64,000 nucleotides of DNA from an uncultured Kiritimatiellota bacterium (GTDB lineage Bacteria > Verrucomicrobiota > Kiritimatiellia > RFP12 > UBA1067): assembly GCA_934643865.1 (NCBI GenBank), contig CAKUCX010000007.1, positions 1-64,000 of the forward strand, given 5' to 3'. The notes under the pieces were generated by a model. The model saw only the letters and a list, made by a program, of their open reading frames with translations, was not told the origin of the DNA and did no database searches. Made by a program: the position numbers and the translations under genes. Positions 16,566 to 25,198 of this stretch are shown in pieces; positions within the stretch are counted from its first letter, which is position 1, and the number at the start of each line of letters is the position of its first letter.

Positions 16566-18032
16566 CTATGGCTTCGGCGCGTCCCTGTTCAGCACGTCCT
16601 TCGTCTGCTTCACGAGCGCCCTGAAGTCGCCGTCCTTCTTGCCCAGCGCGGCCCGGAGGTTGTACGTCGCCGCAAGGGCCGCGAGTTCGTCGGCGCGCTC
16701 CCCGCGGGCCTTGAGGAGGTTGAACTTCTCGGCCTGCTGGATGCCGTTCAGGAGCGACAGGAAGCGGGCGGAGGGCGAGCCGTCCGGGTAGACGAGGAAC
16801 GTGTCGCCCGCGCGCCAGCCGCCGTAGGTCGCGTCCGTACACGCATCGGCCGGCCAGCTGTTGTACGCCCAGCGCAGGAGGCCGTCGAGGCCGCACATCG
16901 CCGGGTAGGCGCCGCACCAGAACGCCTCGTCGAGCTCGCTGTCCATGAACGTGTTGGGCCGGTCCGGGCCGCAGCAGATGTAGTAGGTCGTCACCTTGCC
17001 CTCCTTCTGGCGCTGCGGCACCTCGGCGAGGAAGTCCGGCGTGACGTGGCCGAGGGACTGCGAATAGCTGTCCAGCACGATCCCCTTGAACGCGCTCGGC
17101 TTGCGGTTGCCCGCCATCGCGATCTTCATCCCCGGCGCCTTCTCCCGCAGGAAGTCGACCGTGTTGCGCAGGTCCTCGGGCGAGCGCTCGTCGAGCGAGA
17201 TGTAGACGTCCTCGAACCACCCCTTCTCCTTGAGGTGCGCCGCGAAGGCGGCGAGGAACGGGCCCCAGTACTCCTTGAAGAACGGCGTGCCGGGCACGGC
17301 CTTCGCCTTCTGCATCTTCCCGGCCTCGTCGTACCAGCTCACGAGGTAGCCCCACGGGCACATCGTGTAGCAGGCGATGTGCGGACCGAGCCCGCAGGCG
17401 CGCCCGAAGGCGACGTACTCGTCGAAGAGCGACCAGTCGAAGGCGGTCGAGCCGTCCGCCCGGCGCACGTACGTCACCATCGCGCCGTAGCCGTCGTGGC
17501 ACTGGTGGTTCCACGGCAGGTCGACGAGCGTCGTCGTGAGCGCCTTCTGCCCCGCCGAGGCGAGCAGCTTCCAGAGCGGCGCCATCGCGGCGTAGTGTTC
17601 CTTCGAGAACGGCTGCACGCCCGCCGTGCGCGCGACGGCCCAGGGGTGCTGCCAGAGGTCGAGGTAGTAGCGCCAGTCCTTCGCGGGCGGCAGCACGCGG
17701 TCCACCACGCGCACCGTCACGTCGCCGATCGCGTAGCGGCCCGGCTTCGCGTCCGCCGGCACCTGCACCTGCACGACCTGCGGGCCCTCGGCCTTCGAGC
17801 CCCACACCACGCGGTCCTTCGAGACCAGCCGCTCCGCCGCCTTCGGCTTCGGCGCGTACTTCACGTCGTGCGCCACGCCCGTCTTCACCGTGAAGCCCGC
17901 CGGCGCCGCGCCCACGCGCTCGCCCGCCGGCAGCCACGCGCTCACCGTCTCGCCCCGCCACGCGGCGAGGTCCAGCGCGCCTGCCGCCAACGCGCCGCCT
18001 GCGGCGGCGCACACCATGAGAAGTCTCTTCAT
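16566..18032 (-). CDS. Secreted DUF4091 glycoside hydrolase-like protein (GH123-related)
   Basis: A 488-residue exported protein with a signal peptide (MKRLLMVCAAAGGALAAGA). A short beta domain follows (residues about 25-110), with the bacterial-adhesin-like VQVPADAKPGRYAIGDVTV. Then comes a TIM-barrel DUF4091 region with DLWQHPWAVAR, GYLVSWYD, VYISLDERSPED, the ICCGPDRPNTF segment and WAYNSWP. DUF4091 is the catalytic domain of GH123-type beta-N-acetylgalactosaminidases, and the pattern DERSP is where catalytic acid residues are expected. The ATG at 18032 has GAAAGGAAAA upstream. A role in host or plant glycan breakdown fits the adjacent GH106 gene but is inferred. Confidence 0.75.
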   Translation of the reverse strand: MKRLLMVCAAAGGALAAGALDLAAWRGETVSAWLPAGERVGAAPAGFTVKTGVAHDVKYAPKPKAAERLVSKDRVVWGSKAEGPQVVQVQVPADAKPGRYAIGDVTVRVVDRVLPPAKDWRYYLDLWQHPWAVARTAGVQPFSKEHYAAMAPLWKLLASAGQKALTTTLVDLPWNHQCHDGYGAMVTYVRRADGSTAFDWSLFDEYVAFGRACGLGPHIACYTMCPWGYLVSWYDEAGKMQKAKAVPGTPFFKEYWGPFLAAFAAHLKEKGWFEDVYISLDERSPEDLRNTVDFLREKAPGMKIAMAGNRKPSAFKGIVLDSYSQSLGHVTPDFLAEVPQRQKEGKVTTYYICCGPDRPNTFMDSELDEAFWCGAYPAMCGLDGLLRWAYNSWPADACTDATYGGWRAGDTFLVYPDGSPSARFLSLLNGIQQAEKFNLLKARGERADELAALAATYNLRAALGKKDGDFRALVKQTKDVLNRDAPKP

Positions 18033-18054
18033 GCCCGTTTTCCTTTCGTGTCCC

Positions 18055-18060
18055 AGTATA
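18055..18060 (-). promoter_or_regulatory. Extended -10 promoter of the DUF4091 gene
   Basis: TATACT on the minus strand preceded by TGTGG, giving a short leader of about 15-20 bases that contains the AAAGGAAAA ribosome site. No convincing -35. Confidence 0.5.
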
Positions 18061-18107
18061 CCACAATCCGGCGGCAAGCCGGACGCCACGCCCCGGCCAT
18101 CCGAGGG

Positions 18108-18683
18108 TCAGCGGATCAGGGAGAGGAACTCCTGGCGCACCTTCTCGTCCGAACGGAAGCTGCCGAGCATCGCGCTCGTCACCATCTCGGAATTCTGCTT
18201 CTCCACGCCGCGCATCATCATGCAGAGGTGGCGGCACTTGAAGACGACGCCCACGCCCTCGGCCTTCGCCGCGTCCTGGATCGCCTCGGCGACCTGTTCC
18301 GTGAGGCGTTCCTGGATCTGGAGCCGCCGCGCGAAGCAGTCCACGATGCGCGCGATCTTCGAGACGCCCAGCACCTTGCTCTTCGCGATGTACCCCACCG
18401 CGCAGCTGCCGTAGAACGGCAGCATGTGGTGTTCGCACAGCGAGTAGACCTCGATGTTCCGCAGCACGATCATGTGATTCGCGCCCGCGTCGAAGACGGC
18501 GTTGTTCAGGACGCCGCGCGGCGTCTGGCGGTAGCCGCGCGTGAGGAACGCAAGCGACTTGGCGACGCGCGCCGGCGTCTTCAGGAGGCCGTCGCGCGTC
18601 GGGTCCTCGCCCAGTTCGACCAGCAGCTGCCGCACCAGCCCGGCAATCCGCGCCTCGTTCGGCTCGTTCGTCTTCTTCTTCAT
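18108..18683 (-). CDS. folE: GTP cyclohydrolase I
   Basis: Converts GTP to 7,8-dihydroneopterin triphosphate, the first step of folate (and queuosine-type deazapurine) synthesis. The 191-residue length is normal. The zinc-binding motif YSLCEHHMLPF and the later CRHLCMMMRG carry the ligand Cys and His residues. GEDPTRDGLLKTPARVAK at the N-terminus and QERLTEQVAEAI are family hallmarks. It starts 22 bases after the end of the large secreted gene; its own Shine-Dalgarno is weak, so translation may depend on that gene. Confidence 0.97.
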   Translation of the reverse strand: MKKKTNEPNEARIAGLVRQLLVELGEDPTRDGLLKTPARVAKSLAFLTRGYRQTPRGVLNNAVFDAGANHMIVLRNIEVYSLCEHHMLPFYGSCAVGYIAKSKVLGVSKIARIVDCFARRLQIQERLTEQVAEAIQDAAKAEGVGVVFKCRHLCMMMRGVEKQNSEMVTSAMLGSFRSDEKVRQEFLSLIR

Positions 18684-18705
18684 GGCAAAACCGTCGGCCT
18701 CGTCG

Positions 18706-20937
18706 TCAGCGATAGAGGAACTGCGCCGTCGCCGTGCAGGCGCAATCGGCGCGCACGCGCACCCAGTAGGCGGAGAACGCGGCGGGGAACTCGACCGTGC
18801 GCGTCTCGCCCGCCTTGACGGCGTAGGAGCCCGCGGCGACCCACGTGCCGCAGCCGTCGACGTCCGCCTCCAGCGTCACCGTCGTACACGCGCTCGCCCA
18901 CAGGACGAGCGCCTTGCGGTCGAAGCCGTTCATCAGGTAGGCGTCGCTCGGCACGCCCGCCTTGACGGCCGTCTCCTTCCACGGCCCGCCCACGCCGACG
19001 GGCTTGCCGAGCCCCCACAGGTCGTCCGCCACGCCGATCTTCAGCGCGCCGCCGGCCTCCTTCAGGACGAGGCAGCCCTTCCACGTGTCGTAGTCGACGA
19101 TGCGCCGGGGCGTCGCCGCGACGGGGTGGACGTACTGGAAACCGCCCGCGTTGTCCGCCGGCAGCTCGTAGAAGATCTCGCCGACGTGCAGGAGGTCGCG
19201 CTCGGTCGAGACCTCGCGGCAGAGGCGCCCGCTCGTCGCCGCGCTCGCCGCCGTCCGGCGCGGCAGGCGCCGCCGCACGCCGCGGTCCACGTAGACGAGC
19301 GAGGCCGCGTCCGCCGTCACGAGCCCTTCGGGAACCGGCGCGTCATTCTCGAAGACCGACGCGGCCTCCTTCGGCGCGGCTGCGGTGAACGGCTCCGGCG
19401 GCGTCGCGCGCCCGCCCGTCATGTGGAAGACCGCGAAGGCGTTCGTCGACGCGGCCTCGGCGACGAGGCGCACCCATTCGCCGCGCGGCGCCGCCGCGAG
19501 GTCGTGGCCGCCCGGCCGGAGCGTCTTCCAGACCGTCCAGACGCCGTCGCCCGCCTTGTCCACCTGCACCTCCGCCGGCACGGTCAGCCACAGCCACGCG
19601 CGGCCGTAGCCCGCGAAGAGGAACGGGTCGCTGACCTGCCCGGCCGCCACGGCGTCGCCGCTCCACACGGCGCCCCGCCCCTCGCGCGGCCCGAGCGCGT
19701 CGAGGCGCGACGGCTCCACGAACCAGAGGTTGCTCTCGCTCCGGCGCGCCTGCGGGCGCGTCCCCTTCAGGGCCCGCACGTTGAGGAACTCGCTCTTCGC
19801 GTGGTCGTCGCAGCCGAAGACGACGCGCTCGCCCCAGCGGCAGAAGTCGCCGATCACCTTCAGGTAGGTCGAGCGCGGGCGCACGCCCGCCGCGCGGCCC
19901 GGCGCGAACGTCGCGGGGAACTTCCAGAACGTGCCGTGCATCGTCGCGAGGAAGTCCTTGCCCGCGCCGATCTCGCGGATGCGCGGCCACTCCGTGTTCC
20001 AGCCGTGCGCGCCGTCGTAGCTGTGCGAGCCCTTCGGCAGGCGGTAGTCGTGCCACGTCGCGCCGTCCGCCGTCGTCGTGAGGATCACACTGCGGTGGTC
20101 CCAGCCGAGCGCCCAGATCGCGTTCGTGTTCGGATGCTCGTTGCCGTAGATGCCGTCGCGGGTCGTGATCTCGGTGAACTGGTTCGTGCGGATCAGCTCC
20201 CAGTTCGCCATGCCGGGCTTCCAGAACGCGAGGCAGCCCGAGGGCGTGCGCGGGTCCTTCATCGCCGCCGGGGAACACATGCCGTTGTTCGCGTAGAACA
20301 CCTTGCCGAACCCGCTGCACGTGCCCTTGCCGTGGTAGCCGAAGAGCGTCGACGCCTCGGCCTCGTTCCAGCCGGGCGGCGGCGTGCGGTTCCACTTCCT
20401 GAAGTACGCCTCGAACGCCGCGCGGTTGTGCCCGTCGCGGATGCGCGTGTAGGTCTTCGAGGGGTCCGTCATGTCCAGCTCGTAGAGGGCCTCCTCCATG
20501 TCCGTCACGTAGACCTTGCGCGCGGGATCCTCCAGATGGCGCGCGGCGCCCGTGAGGCGCCCCGGCATGCGGCTGATCCACACGGCCTCGACCTGGGCGT
20601 TCGACGCGACGAGGTACGGCCCGATGAGGAGCTTCCCCGTCTCGCGGTGGATCAGGCGGTTCGCGTGCGTGCCGCCGACCGACTCGGGGCGGATCACGCG
20701 CGTCAGGTCGGGCTTGACCTGGTAGAGCTTGTCGCTCGACCCGACGGGGCAGTGCGGCCCGTACGTGACGACCCACAGGCTGCCCGCCCACGGCACGACC
20801 GCCCCCGTGCCGCACTCGCCCTCGTCGTTCGTCATCGCGAGGTGCGGGTAGACGCCCGACACGCACAGCGGCTCCGCCGCGCCCACGGCCGCAAGGGCGA
20901 GCGCACACGCGCACCCGATTGGGAAAAGTCTCTTCAT
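18706..20937 (-). CDS. Large secreted protein of unknown function
   Basis: A 743-residue exported protein that I do not recognise. The N-terminus is a signal peptide (FPIGCACALALAAVGAA). The body is beta-rich and may be a propeller: it repeats segments such as SLWVVTYGPHCPVGSSDKL, AIWALGWDHRSVIL and DFLATMHGTFWKFP. The last 100 residues look like a beta-sandwich (TVTLEADVDGCGTWVAAGSY). No catalytic motif stands out. GGAG lies 8 bases before the ATG at 20937. The frame is open upstream to 21012, but only this start gives a signal peptide. It precedes folE and follows the nitroreductase. Confidence 0.6.
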   Translation of the reverse strand: MKRLFPIGCACALALAAVGAAEPLCVSGVYPHLAMTNDEGECGTGAVVPWAGSLWVVTYGPHCPVGSSDKLYQVKPDLTRVIRPESVGGTHANRLIHRETGKLLIGPYLVASNAQVEAVWISRMPGRLTGAARHLEDPARKVYVTDMEEALYELDMTDPSKTYTRIRDGHNRAAFEAYFRKWNRTPPPGWNEAEASTLFGYHGKGTCSGFGKVFYANNGMCSPAAMKDPRTPSGCLAFWKPGMANWELIRTNQFTEITTRDGIYGNEHPNTNAIWALGWDHRSVILTTTADGATWHDYRLPKGSHSYDGAHGWNTEWPRIREIGAGKDFLATMHGTFWKFPATFAPGRAAGVRPRSTYLKVIGDFCRWGERVVFGCDDHAKSEFLNVRALKGTRPQARRSESNLWFVEPSRLDALGPREGRGAVWSGDAVAAGQVSDPFLFAGYGRAWLWLTVPAEVQVDKAGDGVWTVWKTLRPGGHDLAAAPRGEWVRLVAEAASTNAFAVFHMTGGRATPPEPFTAAAPKEAASVFENDAPVPEGLVTADAASLVYVDRGVRRRLPRRTAASAATSGRLCREVSTERDLLHVGEIFYELPADNAGGFQYVHPVAATPRRIVDYDTWKGCLVLKEAGGALKIGVADDLWGLGKPVGVGGPWKETAVKAGVPSDAYLMNGFDRKALVLWASACTTVTLEADVDGCGTWVAAGSYAVKAGETRTVEFPAAFSAYWVRVRADCACTATAQFLYR

Positions 20938-21002
20938 CGTCTCATCTCCGCATTTGTACCGAGGCTTCCAGAACGGCACGGGCGTCCTTTCCGCCGAAAG
21001 GC

Positions 21003-21818
21003 TCACGCCCACTCAACCTTCGCGCCGTCCGGCCTGTACACGCAGCGCGCATAGTCGACGGCGGGCTCGCCGAACAGCATCGCATGGAACGGCGCGCCGC
21101 GCGGAATGCCGAAGAGGTCGGCGACGGCGGGCACGGCGTGGACGAGATGCGTCAGAAAGCCGAACCACGTCGTGCCGACGCCGTTCGCCTGCGCGAGGAG
21201 GTCGAAGTAGGCGCATGCCGCATCGCAATCGGCCTGCGGCGTCACGGCGGCCTTCGGATCGCCGTAGACGATGAGGACGTGCGGCGCGCCTCGGAAGAAG
21301 ACGTCCGCCTCCGGGTGCTTCTGCCAGCCCTGCACGATCTTCCGCAGGCTTTCCGGCAAGACGTCGAGGCGGGCCGCAAGAAGCGCCATGAGGCTTTGGC
21401 GCAGCGCCGCCACCTTTGCCGCGCCCCCCACGACGCGGAACGTGAGATGGCGCACGTTGCACCCCGTCGGCACGTACTTGAGCGGCTCCAGGAGCGCGGC
21501 GATGTCCTCCCGGGGCATGTCGGCCTTCAGGAACTGGCGAATCGAGCGGCGCGACATGAGGAGGTTCGCGACCTCGTCCGGCGGCGGAATCGGCATCCGC
21601 GCGAGCGGGATGCACGCATCCGCTCCCACGCCATTGACCGTGACGGCACCTTCGGGACAGACCGCCAGGCAGTGCTGGCAGTTCATGCACTGTTCCTCCC
21701 GCCCCGCGCGCACGGCAGGCCGGCCCCCCTTCATCTCCAGAACGCCAAAGGCGCAGTCGCGAACGCATGCGCCACAGGCCCTGCAAAGGGGGCTCACCTT
21801 GAAATCGATCGTCTGCAT
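21003..21818 (-). CDS. Ferredoxin-nitroreductase fusion protein
   Basis: A 271-residue cytoplasmic redox protein. The N-terminal part binds two [4Fe-4S] clusters, with Cys12-Cys15-Cys18-Cys22 (LCRACGACVRDC) and Cys44-Cys47-Cys50-Cys54 (CMNCQHCLAVCPEG). From about residue 85, SRRSIRQFLKADMP begins an FMN-dependent nitroreductase domain, which also shows GCNVRHLTF and NGVGTTWFGF. This two-part design is common in anaerobes, where ferredoxin electrons reduce an unknown substrate. The ATG at 21818 lies 8 bases after a TATACT box with no Shine-Dalgarno, so the message is probably leaderless. Confidence 0.85.
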   Translation of the reverse strand: MQTIDFKVSPLCRACGACVRDCAFGVLEMKGGRPAVRAGREEQCMNCQHCLAVCPEGAVTVNGVGADACIPLARMPIPPPDEVANLLMSRRSIRQFLKADMPREDIAALLEPLKYVPTGCNVRHLTFRVVGGAAKVAALRQSLMALLAARLDVLPESLRKIVQGWQKHPEADVFFRGAPHVLIVYGDPKAAVTPQADCDAACAYFDLLAQANGVGTTWFGFLTHLVHAVPAVADLFGIPRGAPFHAMLFGEPAVDYARCVYRPDGAKVEWA

Positions 21819-21826
21819 ATTCGGAG

Positions 21827-21832
21827 AGTATA
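21827..21832 (-). promoter_or_regulatory. Extended -10 promoter of the ferredoxin-nitroreductase gene
   Basis: TATACT on the minus strand preceded by ATGC, 8 bases before the ATG. It lies between the rplL terminator and the gene, so this gene is not part of the ribosomal operon. Confidence 0.5.
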
Positions 21833-21851
21833 GCATATTCCCGGAGAGCAG

Positions 21852-21881
21852 AAAGGCGCGCCCCGGACGGGACGCGCCTTT
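21852..21881 (-). terminator. Terminator hairpin after rplL
   Basis: Minus strand: AAAGGCGCGTCCC, loop GTCC, GGGGCGCGCCTTT, a 13-bp stem with one G-T pair, 24 bases after the rplL stop. The stem ends in TTT and is followed by CTGCTC, so the T-tract is short. It closes the ribosomal operon before any rpoB. Confidence 0.75.
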
Positions 21882-21905
21882 TGGGGGGTCTCGCAGGCGG
21901 AGCGC

Positions 21906-22268
21906 CTACTTGACCTCGACCTCGGCGCCGGCCTTCTTGAGCTGCTCGGCGATCTTCTCGGCGTCCTCCTTGGAGGCACCCTCCTTGACCGTCTTCGGCG
22001 CGCCCTCGACCATGTCCTTGGCGTCCTTGAGGCCCAGGCCCGTGATCGCGCGGACTTCCTTGATGACGGCGATCTTGTTCGCGCCGGCGGCCTTGAGGAC
22101 CACGTCGAACTCCGTCTTCTCCTCGGCGGGAGCGGCGGCGGCCGGACCGGCCACGGCGACGGCGGCGGCGGCGGAAACGCCCCACGCCTCTTCGAGCGCC
22201 TTCACGAGTTCGTTGATTTCGAGGACCGTCTTGCCCGACAGTTCCTTGATGATTTCTTCGTTCGTCAT
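21906..22268 (-). CDS. rplL: 50S ribosomal protein L7/L12
   Basis: Ribosomal stalk protein that recruits translational GTPases. The 120 residues have the N-terminal dimer domain (EEIIKELSGKTVLEINELVK), an Ala/Pro hinge (residues about 33-50) and the C-terminal domain (EFDVVLKAAGANKIAVIKEVR, then GLGLKDAKDMVEGAPK). It is the last gene of the secE-nusG-rplKAJL cluster; the normal next gene rpoB is absent and a terminator follows. Confidence 0.98.
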   Translation of the reverse strand: MTNEEIIKELSGKTVLEINELVKALEEAWGVSAAAAVAVAGPAAAAPAEEKTEFDVVLKAAGANKIAVIKEVRAITGLGLKDAKDMVEGAPKTVKEGASKEDAEKIAEQLKKAGAEVEVK

Positions 22269-22340
22269 GTTCTTCTTCCTTCTTCTTCAACCGCTGGCGT
22301 GTTTCATCCAGAGGGTTTCGTTGTTTTACGAAAGTTGTGC

Positions 22341-22826
22341 CTATTCGCCCTTCTTCGCCTTCTCGGAGAGGACGCGCGCCAGGCGCGTCGCCGGCTCCTT
22401 GAGGAGCATGAGGAACGTCGCGCGCAGCTCGTTCTTCCCGGGGATCTTCGAGAGGGCCTCGACGACCTTGGCGTCCACGATGGCGCCGTCGTAGTCGGCG
22501 CCCTTGACGGACGCGCGCCCGTCAGACCCGTCGACGAACTTCATGATCGCCTTGGCGACGGCCGTCGGCTCGCCCGTGCCCGTCACGATCGCCGTCGTGC
22601 CGGTGAGCATCGCCTTGACGTCGTCAGACCAGCCCTTCTCGGCGGCGACCTTGGCGAGGTACGAGTTCTTCACCACCAGGAGGCGCGAGTCGCACGCGCG
22701 CAGGTCGGCGCGGAGCGCGCCCATCTTGACGACGTCGACGCCGCCGTAGTTGACGATGAAGCAGTAGTCCGACTCCTTGACGCGGGCCGTGACTTCGTTG
22801 AGGATTGCAACCTTTTCGATTCTCAT
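22341..22826 (-). CDS. rplJ: 50S ribosomal protein L10
   Basis: Stalk-base protein that carries the L7/L12 dimers. The 161-residue product has the SDYCFIVNYGGVDVVKMGALR start, LVVKNSYLAKVAAEKG and the C-terminal helix for L12 binding. The gap to rplA is only 13 bases, leaving no room for the long L10 autoregulatory leader known in E. coli. A 72-base gap separates it from rplL. Confidence 0.97.
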   Translation of the reverse strand: MRIEKVAILNEVTARVKESDYCFIVNYGGVDVVKMGALRADLRACDSRLLVVKNSYLAKVAAEKGWSDDVKAMLTGTTAIVTGTGEPTAVAKAIMKFVDGSDGRASVKGADYDGAIVDAKVVEALSKIPGKNELRATFLMLLKEPATRLARVLSEKAKKGE

Positions 22827-22839
22827 GGCTCAAAACTCC

Positions 22840-23532
22840 TTACTCGGCGGCCGCGAGGGTGCAGGGCACGCCGATGCCCATGGTGGACGAGAGCGTGAGG
22901 GTCTTGATGAAGACGCCCTTCACGGCGGCCGGGCGCGCGGCCTGCACGGCCTCGACGACGGCGTTCACGTTGGCGAGGAGCTTGTCCGCGTCGAACGAGA
23001 GCTTGCCGGCGATGACGCAGCAGTTGCCCGTCTTGTCCATGCGGAAGTCGACCTTGCCGGCCTTCGCCTCCTTGACGGCCGTTGCGGGGTCGTCCGTGAC
23101 CGTGCCCGTCTTGGGGTTTGGCATGAGGCCGCGCGGGCCGAGGACGCGCGCGCACTTGCGCACGCTCTTCATGGCTTCGGTCGTCGCGATCGCGACGTCG
23201 AAGTCCGTCCAGCCGCCGAGCACCTTCTCGATCAGGTCGTCGAGACCCACGAAGTCGGCACCCGCCGCGCGCGCCTCCTCGGCGTGATCGCCGCCCGCGA
23301 AGACGACGGCCTTGACCTTCTTGCCGGAGCCGGCGGGGAGCTTCACCGTGCCGCGCACCGGGGTGTCGGTCTTCGTGGTGTCCGCGCCGAGGCGCATGGA
23401 CACCTCAACCGTCTCGTCGAACTTCTTCGAGCCGGGGTGGGCCTTGATGAACGTGATGGCTTCCGCGATGGAGACGGGCTTCTTCGGCGCCTCCTTGAGC
23501 GTGTTCTGATATCTCTTGCTGCGCTTGGACAT
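22840..23532 (-). CDS. rplA: 50S ribosomal protein L1
   Basis: Ribosomal L1 of the E-site stalk, 230 residues, normal length. Seen: TFDEAVEV-type start (KFDETVEVSMRLGAD), VRGTVKLPAGSGK, GGDHAEEARAAGAD, the central MPNPKTGTV signature and a conserved C-terminal KGVFIKTLTLSSTMGIGV. It lies 13 bases after rplK and 13 before rplJ. Confidence 0.98.
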   Translation of the reverse strand: MSKRSKRYQNTLKEAPKKPVSIAEAITFIKAHPGSKKFDETVEVSMRLGADTTKTDTPVRGTVKLPAGSGKKVKAVVFAGGDHAEEARAAGADFVGLDDLIEKVLGGWTDFDVAIATTEAMKSVRKCARVLGPRGLMPNPKTGTVTDDPATAVKEAKAGKVDFRMDKTGNCCVIAGKLSFDADKLLANVNAVVEAVQAARPAAVKGVFIKTLTLSSTMGIGVPCTLAAAE

Positions 23533-23545
23533 GTCTGCGTTCCTT

Positions 23546-23971
23546 TCAGTCCACGACTTCGATGCCCATGTTGCGGGCGGTGCCGGCGATCATGCGCATC
23601 GCGGCCTCGGCGTCGGTCGTGTTGAGATCGGCCTTCTTCATCTCGACGATCTGCTTGAGATCCTCCTTGGTGACCTTGCCGACCTTGTTCTTGTTCGGAA
23701 CGCCCGAACCCTTGGCGAGGCCGGCGGCCTTCTTGAGGAGGACGCTCGCCGGCGGCGACTTGAACTGCAGCGAGAAGCTGCGGTCCTGGTAGACCGTGAT
23801 GATGACGGGGACCACGAGGCCGGCCTGCTTCTGCGTCTTGGCGTTGAACTCCTTGCAGAACTGCATGATGTTCACGCCGGCGGAACCGAGTGCCGGGCCC
23901 ACGGGCGGCGCGGGATTCGCGGCGCCGGCGGGAATCTGGAGCTTGACGACTCCCTTGACCTTCTTAGCCAT
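23546..23971 (-). CDS. rplK: 50S ribosomal protein L11
   Basis: L11 of the GTPase-associated centre, 141 residues. Family patterns are KLQIPAGAANPAPPVGPALG, GVNIMQFCKEFNAKT, the ITVYQDRSFSLQFKSPPAS strand and the C-terminal GTARNMGIEVVD. It lies downstream of nusG as in most bacteria. Confidence 0.98.
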   Translation of the reverse strand: MAKKVKGVVKLQIPAGAANPAPPVGPALGSAGVNIMQFCKEFNAKTQKQAGLVVPVIITVYQDRSFSLQFKSPPASVLLKKAAGLAKGSGVPNKNKVGKVTKEDLKQIVEMKKADLNTTDAEAAMRMIAGTARNMGIEVVD

Positions 23972-24040
23972 TTCTTTCCTTCACTTTCCGCGAGACCTCC
24001 CGGCATCCCAACCGGTGCAGACGGCCCGCAAAACCAACGC

Positions 24041-24646
24041 CTATTCCTGCGGCTGGGACAGCATGTCCTCTTCGGACACCTTCTCGACCTGCCAGTAGTC
24101 GACGTCGACAGGGACCTTGCGGCTGAAGACGTTCACTTCAACCTTGAGCTTGCCCTTGTCGGGATCTACCATTGAAACGAGGCCCGTCAAACCCATGAAC
24201 GCGCCTTCGTTGATCTTCACCGTGTCGTCCACGTTGAAAGTGACTTTCGGACGCGGCTTCTCGACGGCCTGCGCGAGCTTCGTCGAGAGGATTGCGTCCA
24301 CCTCCGCCTGCGAGAGCGGCGTCGGCCGCTGCATGAGCCAGGAACCGATGATGCCGGGCGTCTCGCGCAGAAACTGCCATGTGCGCTCCACGACCGCCCG
24401 CTTGCCCGTCGCCGGGTCCGTTCCCTCTCCGTAGAGGGCCATTTCAAGCAGCACGTAGCCGGGGAACACCTTCTTGTTGAGCGTGCGCTTCTTCCCGTCC
24501 TTCGTCTCCGTGACCTTCTCCATCGGGATGACGCACTGGCCGACGTACTCGCCCATCTCCTCCTGGACGGTGCGCGCCTTGATCGAGGTCTGGACCTTGT
24601 TCTCCTGACCTGTCAGGGTCTGAAGGACGAACCATTCCTTTTTCAT
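24041..24646 (-). CDS. nusG: Transcription termination/antitermination factor NusG
   Basis: Couples RNA polymerase with ribosomes and Rho. The 201 residues begin with the NGN domain (WFVLQTLTGQENKV; VFPGYVLLEM; ETPGIIGS) and end with a KOW domain (TVKINEGAFMGLTGLV). A small acidic C-terminal tail follows (SEEDMLSQPQE). It follows secE by 13 bases. Confidence 0.98.
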   Translation of the reverse strand: MKKEWFVLQTLTGQENKVQTSIKARTVQEEMGEYVGQCVIPMEKVTETKDGKKRTLNKKVFPGYVLLEMALYGEGTDPATGKRAVVERTWQFLRETPGIIGSWLMQRPTPLSQAEVDAILSTKLAQAVEKPRPKVTFNVDDTVKINEGAFMGLTGLVSMVDPDKGKLKVEVNVFSRKVPVDVDYWQVEKVSEEDMLSQPQE

Positions 24647-24659
24647 GGTCCCGCTCCCC

Positions 24660-24860
24660 TCAGACGCCCGTATGGACGAGCGCGATGAACTTCTGGATCA
24701 CCTTGTCGCACACAAGCGTGGTGACCGCAAGAATGAGGATGAAGGCAAGCACCACGAGCGTCGAGTCGTAGAGCTCGTGTTTGCCAGGCCAGGACACGCG
24801 ACGCGCTTCACTCTTCACGTCCGCGAAGTATCCGGTGACGCGGGCTATAAAATTCTTCAT
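24660..24860 (-). CDS. secE: Preprotein translocase subunit SecE
   Basis: Small essential SecYEG subunit of 66 residues with one membrane helix (STLVVLAFILILAVTTLVCD). The preceding amphipathic helix contains the family signature EARRVSWPGKHE. It sits between tRNA-Trp and nusG, its usual place. The start is the ATG at 24860. Confidence 0.97.
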   Translation of the reverse strand: MKNFIARVTGYFADVKSEARRVSWPGKHELYDSTLVVLAFILILAVTTLVCDKVIQKFIALVHTGV

Positions 24861-24879
24861 CTCATCCTCAGAAATAAGT

Positions 24880-24953
24880 TGGCAGGGTAGGAGGGAATCG
24901 AACCCCCATGGGCGGTTTTGGAGACCGCTGCACTGCCATTGTGCTACTACCCT
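24880..24953 (-). tRNA. trnW: tRNA-Trp (CCA anticodon)
   Basis: Minus-strand cloverleaf: acceptor AGGGTAG paired with CTACCCT, discriminator G and encoded CCA at 24880-24882. The anticodon stem GCGGT/ACCGC encloses CTCCAAA, anticodon CCA. The T-loop is GGGGG-TTCGATT-CCCTC. It lies between rpmG and secE. Confidence 0.97.
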
Positions 24954-24987
24954 ACTTGGCTTCCGCCGCACGGGCGGACTCCAGAAA

Positions 24988-25140
24988 CTACTTGACTTCC
25001 TTGTGGCCGGTGTGCTTGCGGCAGAACGGACAGAACTTCGCCTTCTCGACACGCTCCGTCATCGTCTTCTTGTTGCGCGTCGACGTATAGTTGCGGCGCT
25101 TGCATTCCGTACACGCTAGAATTGCCAAATCGCGGGGCAT
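24988..25140 (-). CDS. rpmG: 50S ribosomal protein L33
   Basis: A 50-residue L33 starting MPRDLAILACTECKRRNYTS and ending FCPFCRKHTGHKEVK. Two CxxC pairs (CTEC, CPFC) are present, so this is the zinc-binding form. It lies between tuf and tRNA-Trp, as in many bacteria. Confidence 0.97.
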   Translation of the reverse strand: MPRDLAILACTECKRRNYTSTRNKKTMTERVEKAKFCPFCRKHTGHKEVK

Positions 25141-25198
25141 TGTATCAAATCCTTCCGTCGTCTGCAAGTGGATTCTTTGTCGAATCAGCCCGCCCGTC

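Noticed and set aside
11949..18818. A 2289-codon open frame on the plus strand
   Set aside because: It is antisense to several well-recognised minus-strand genes (ligase start, GH106, DUF4091, folE). The product is Arg/Ala-rich with no domains, an effect of high GC and codon bias.
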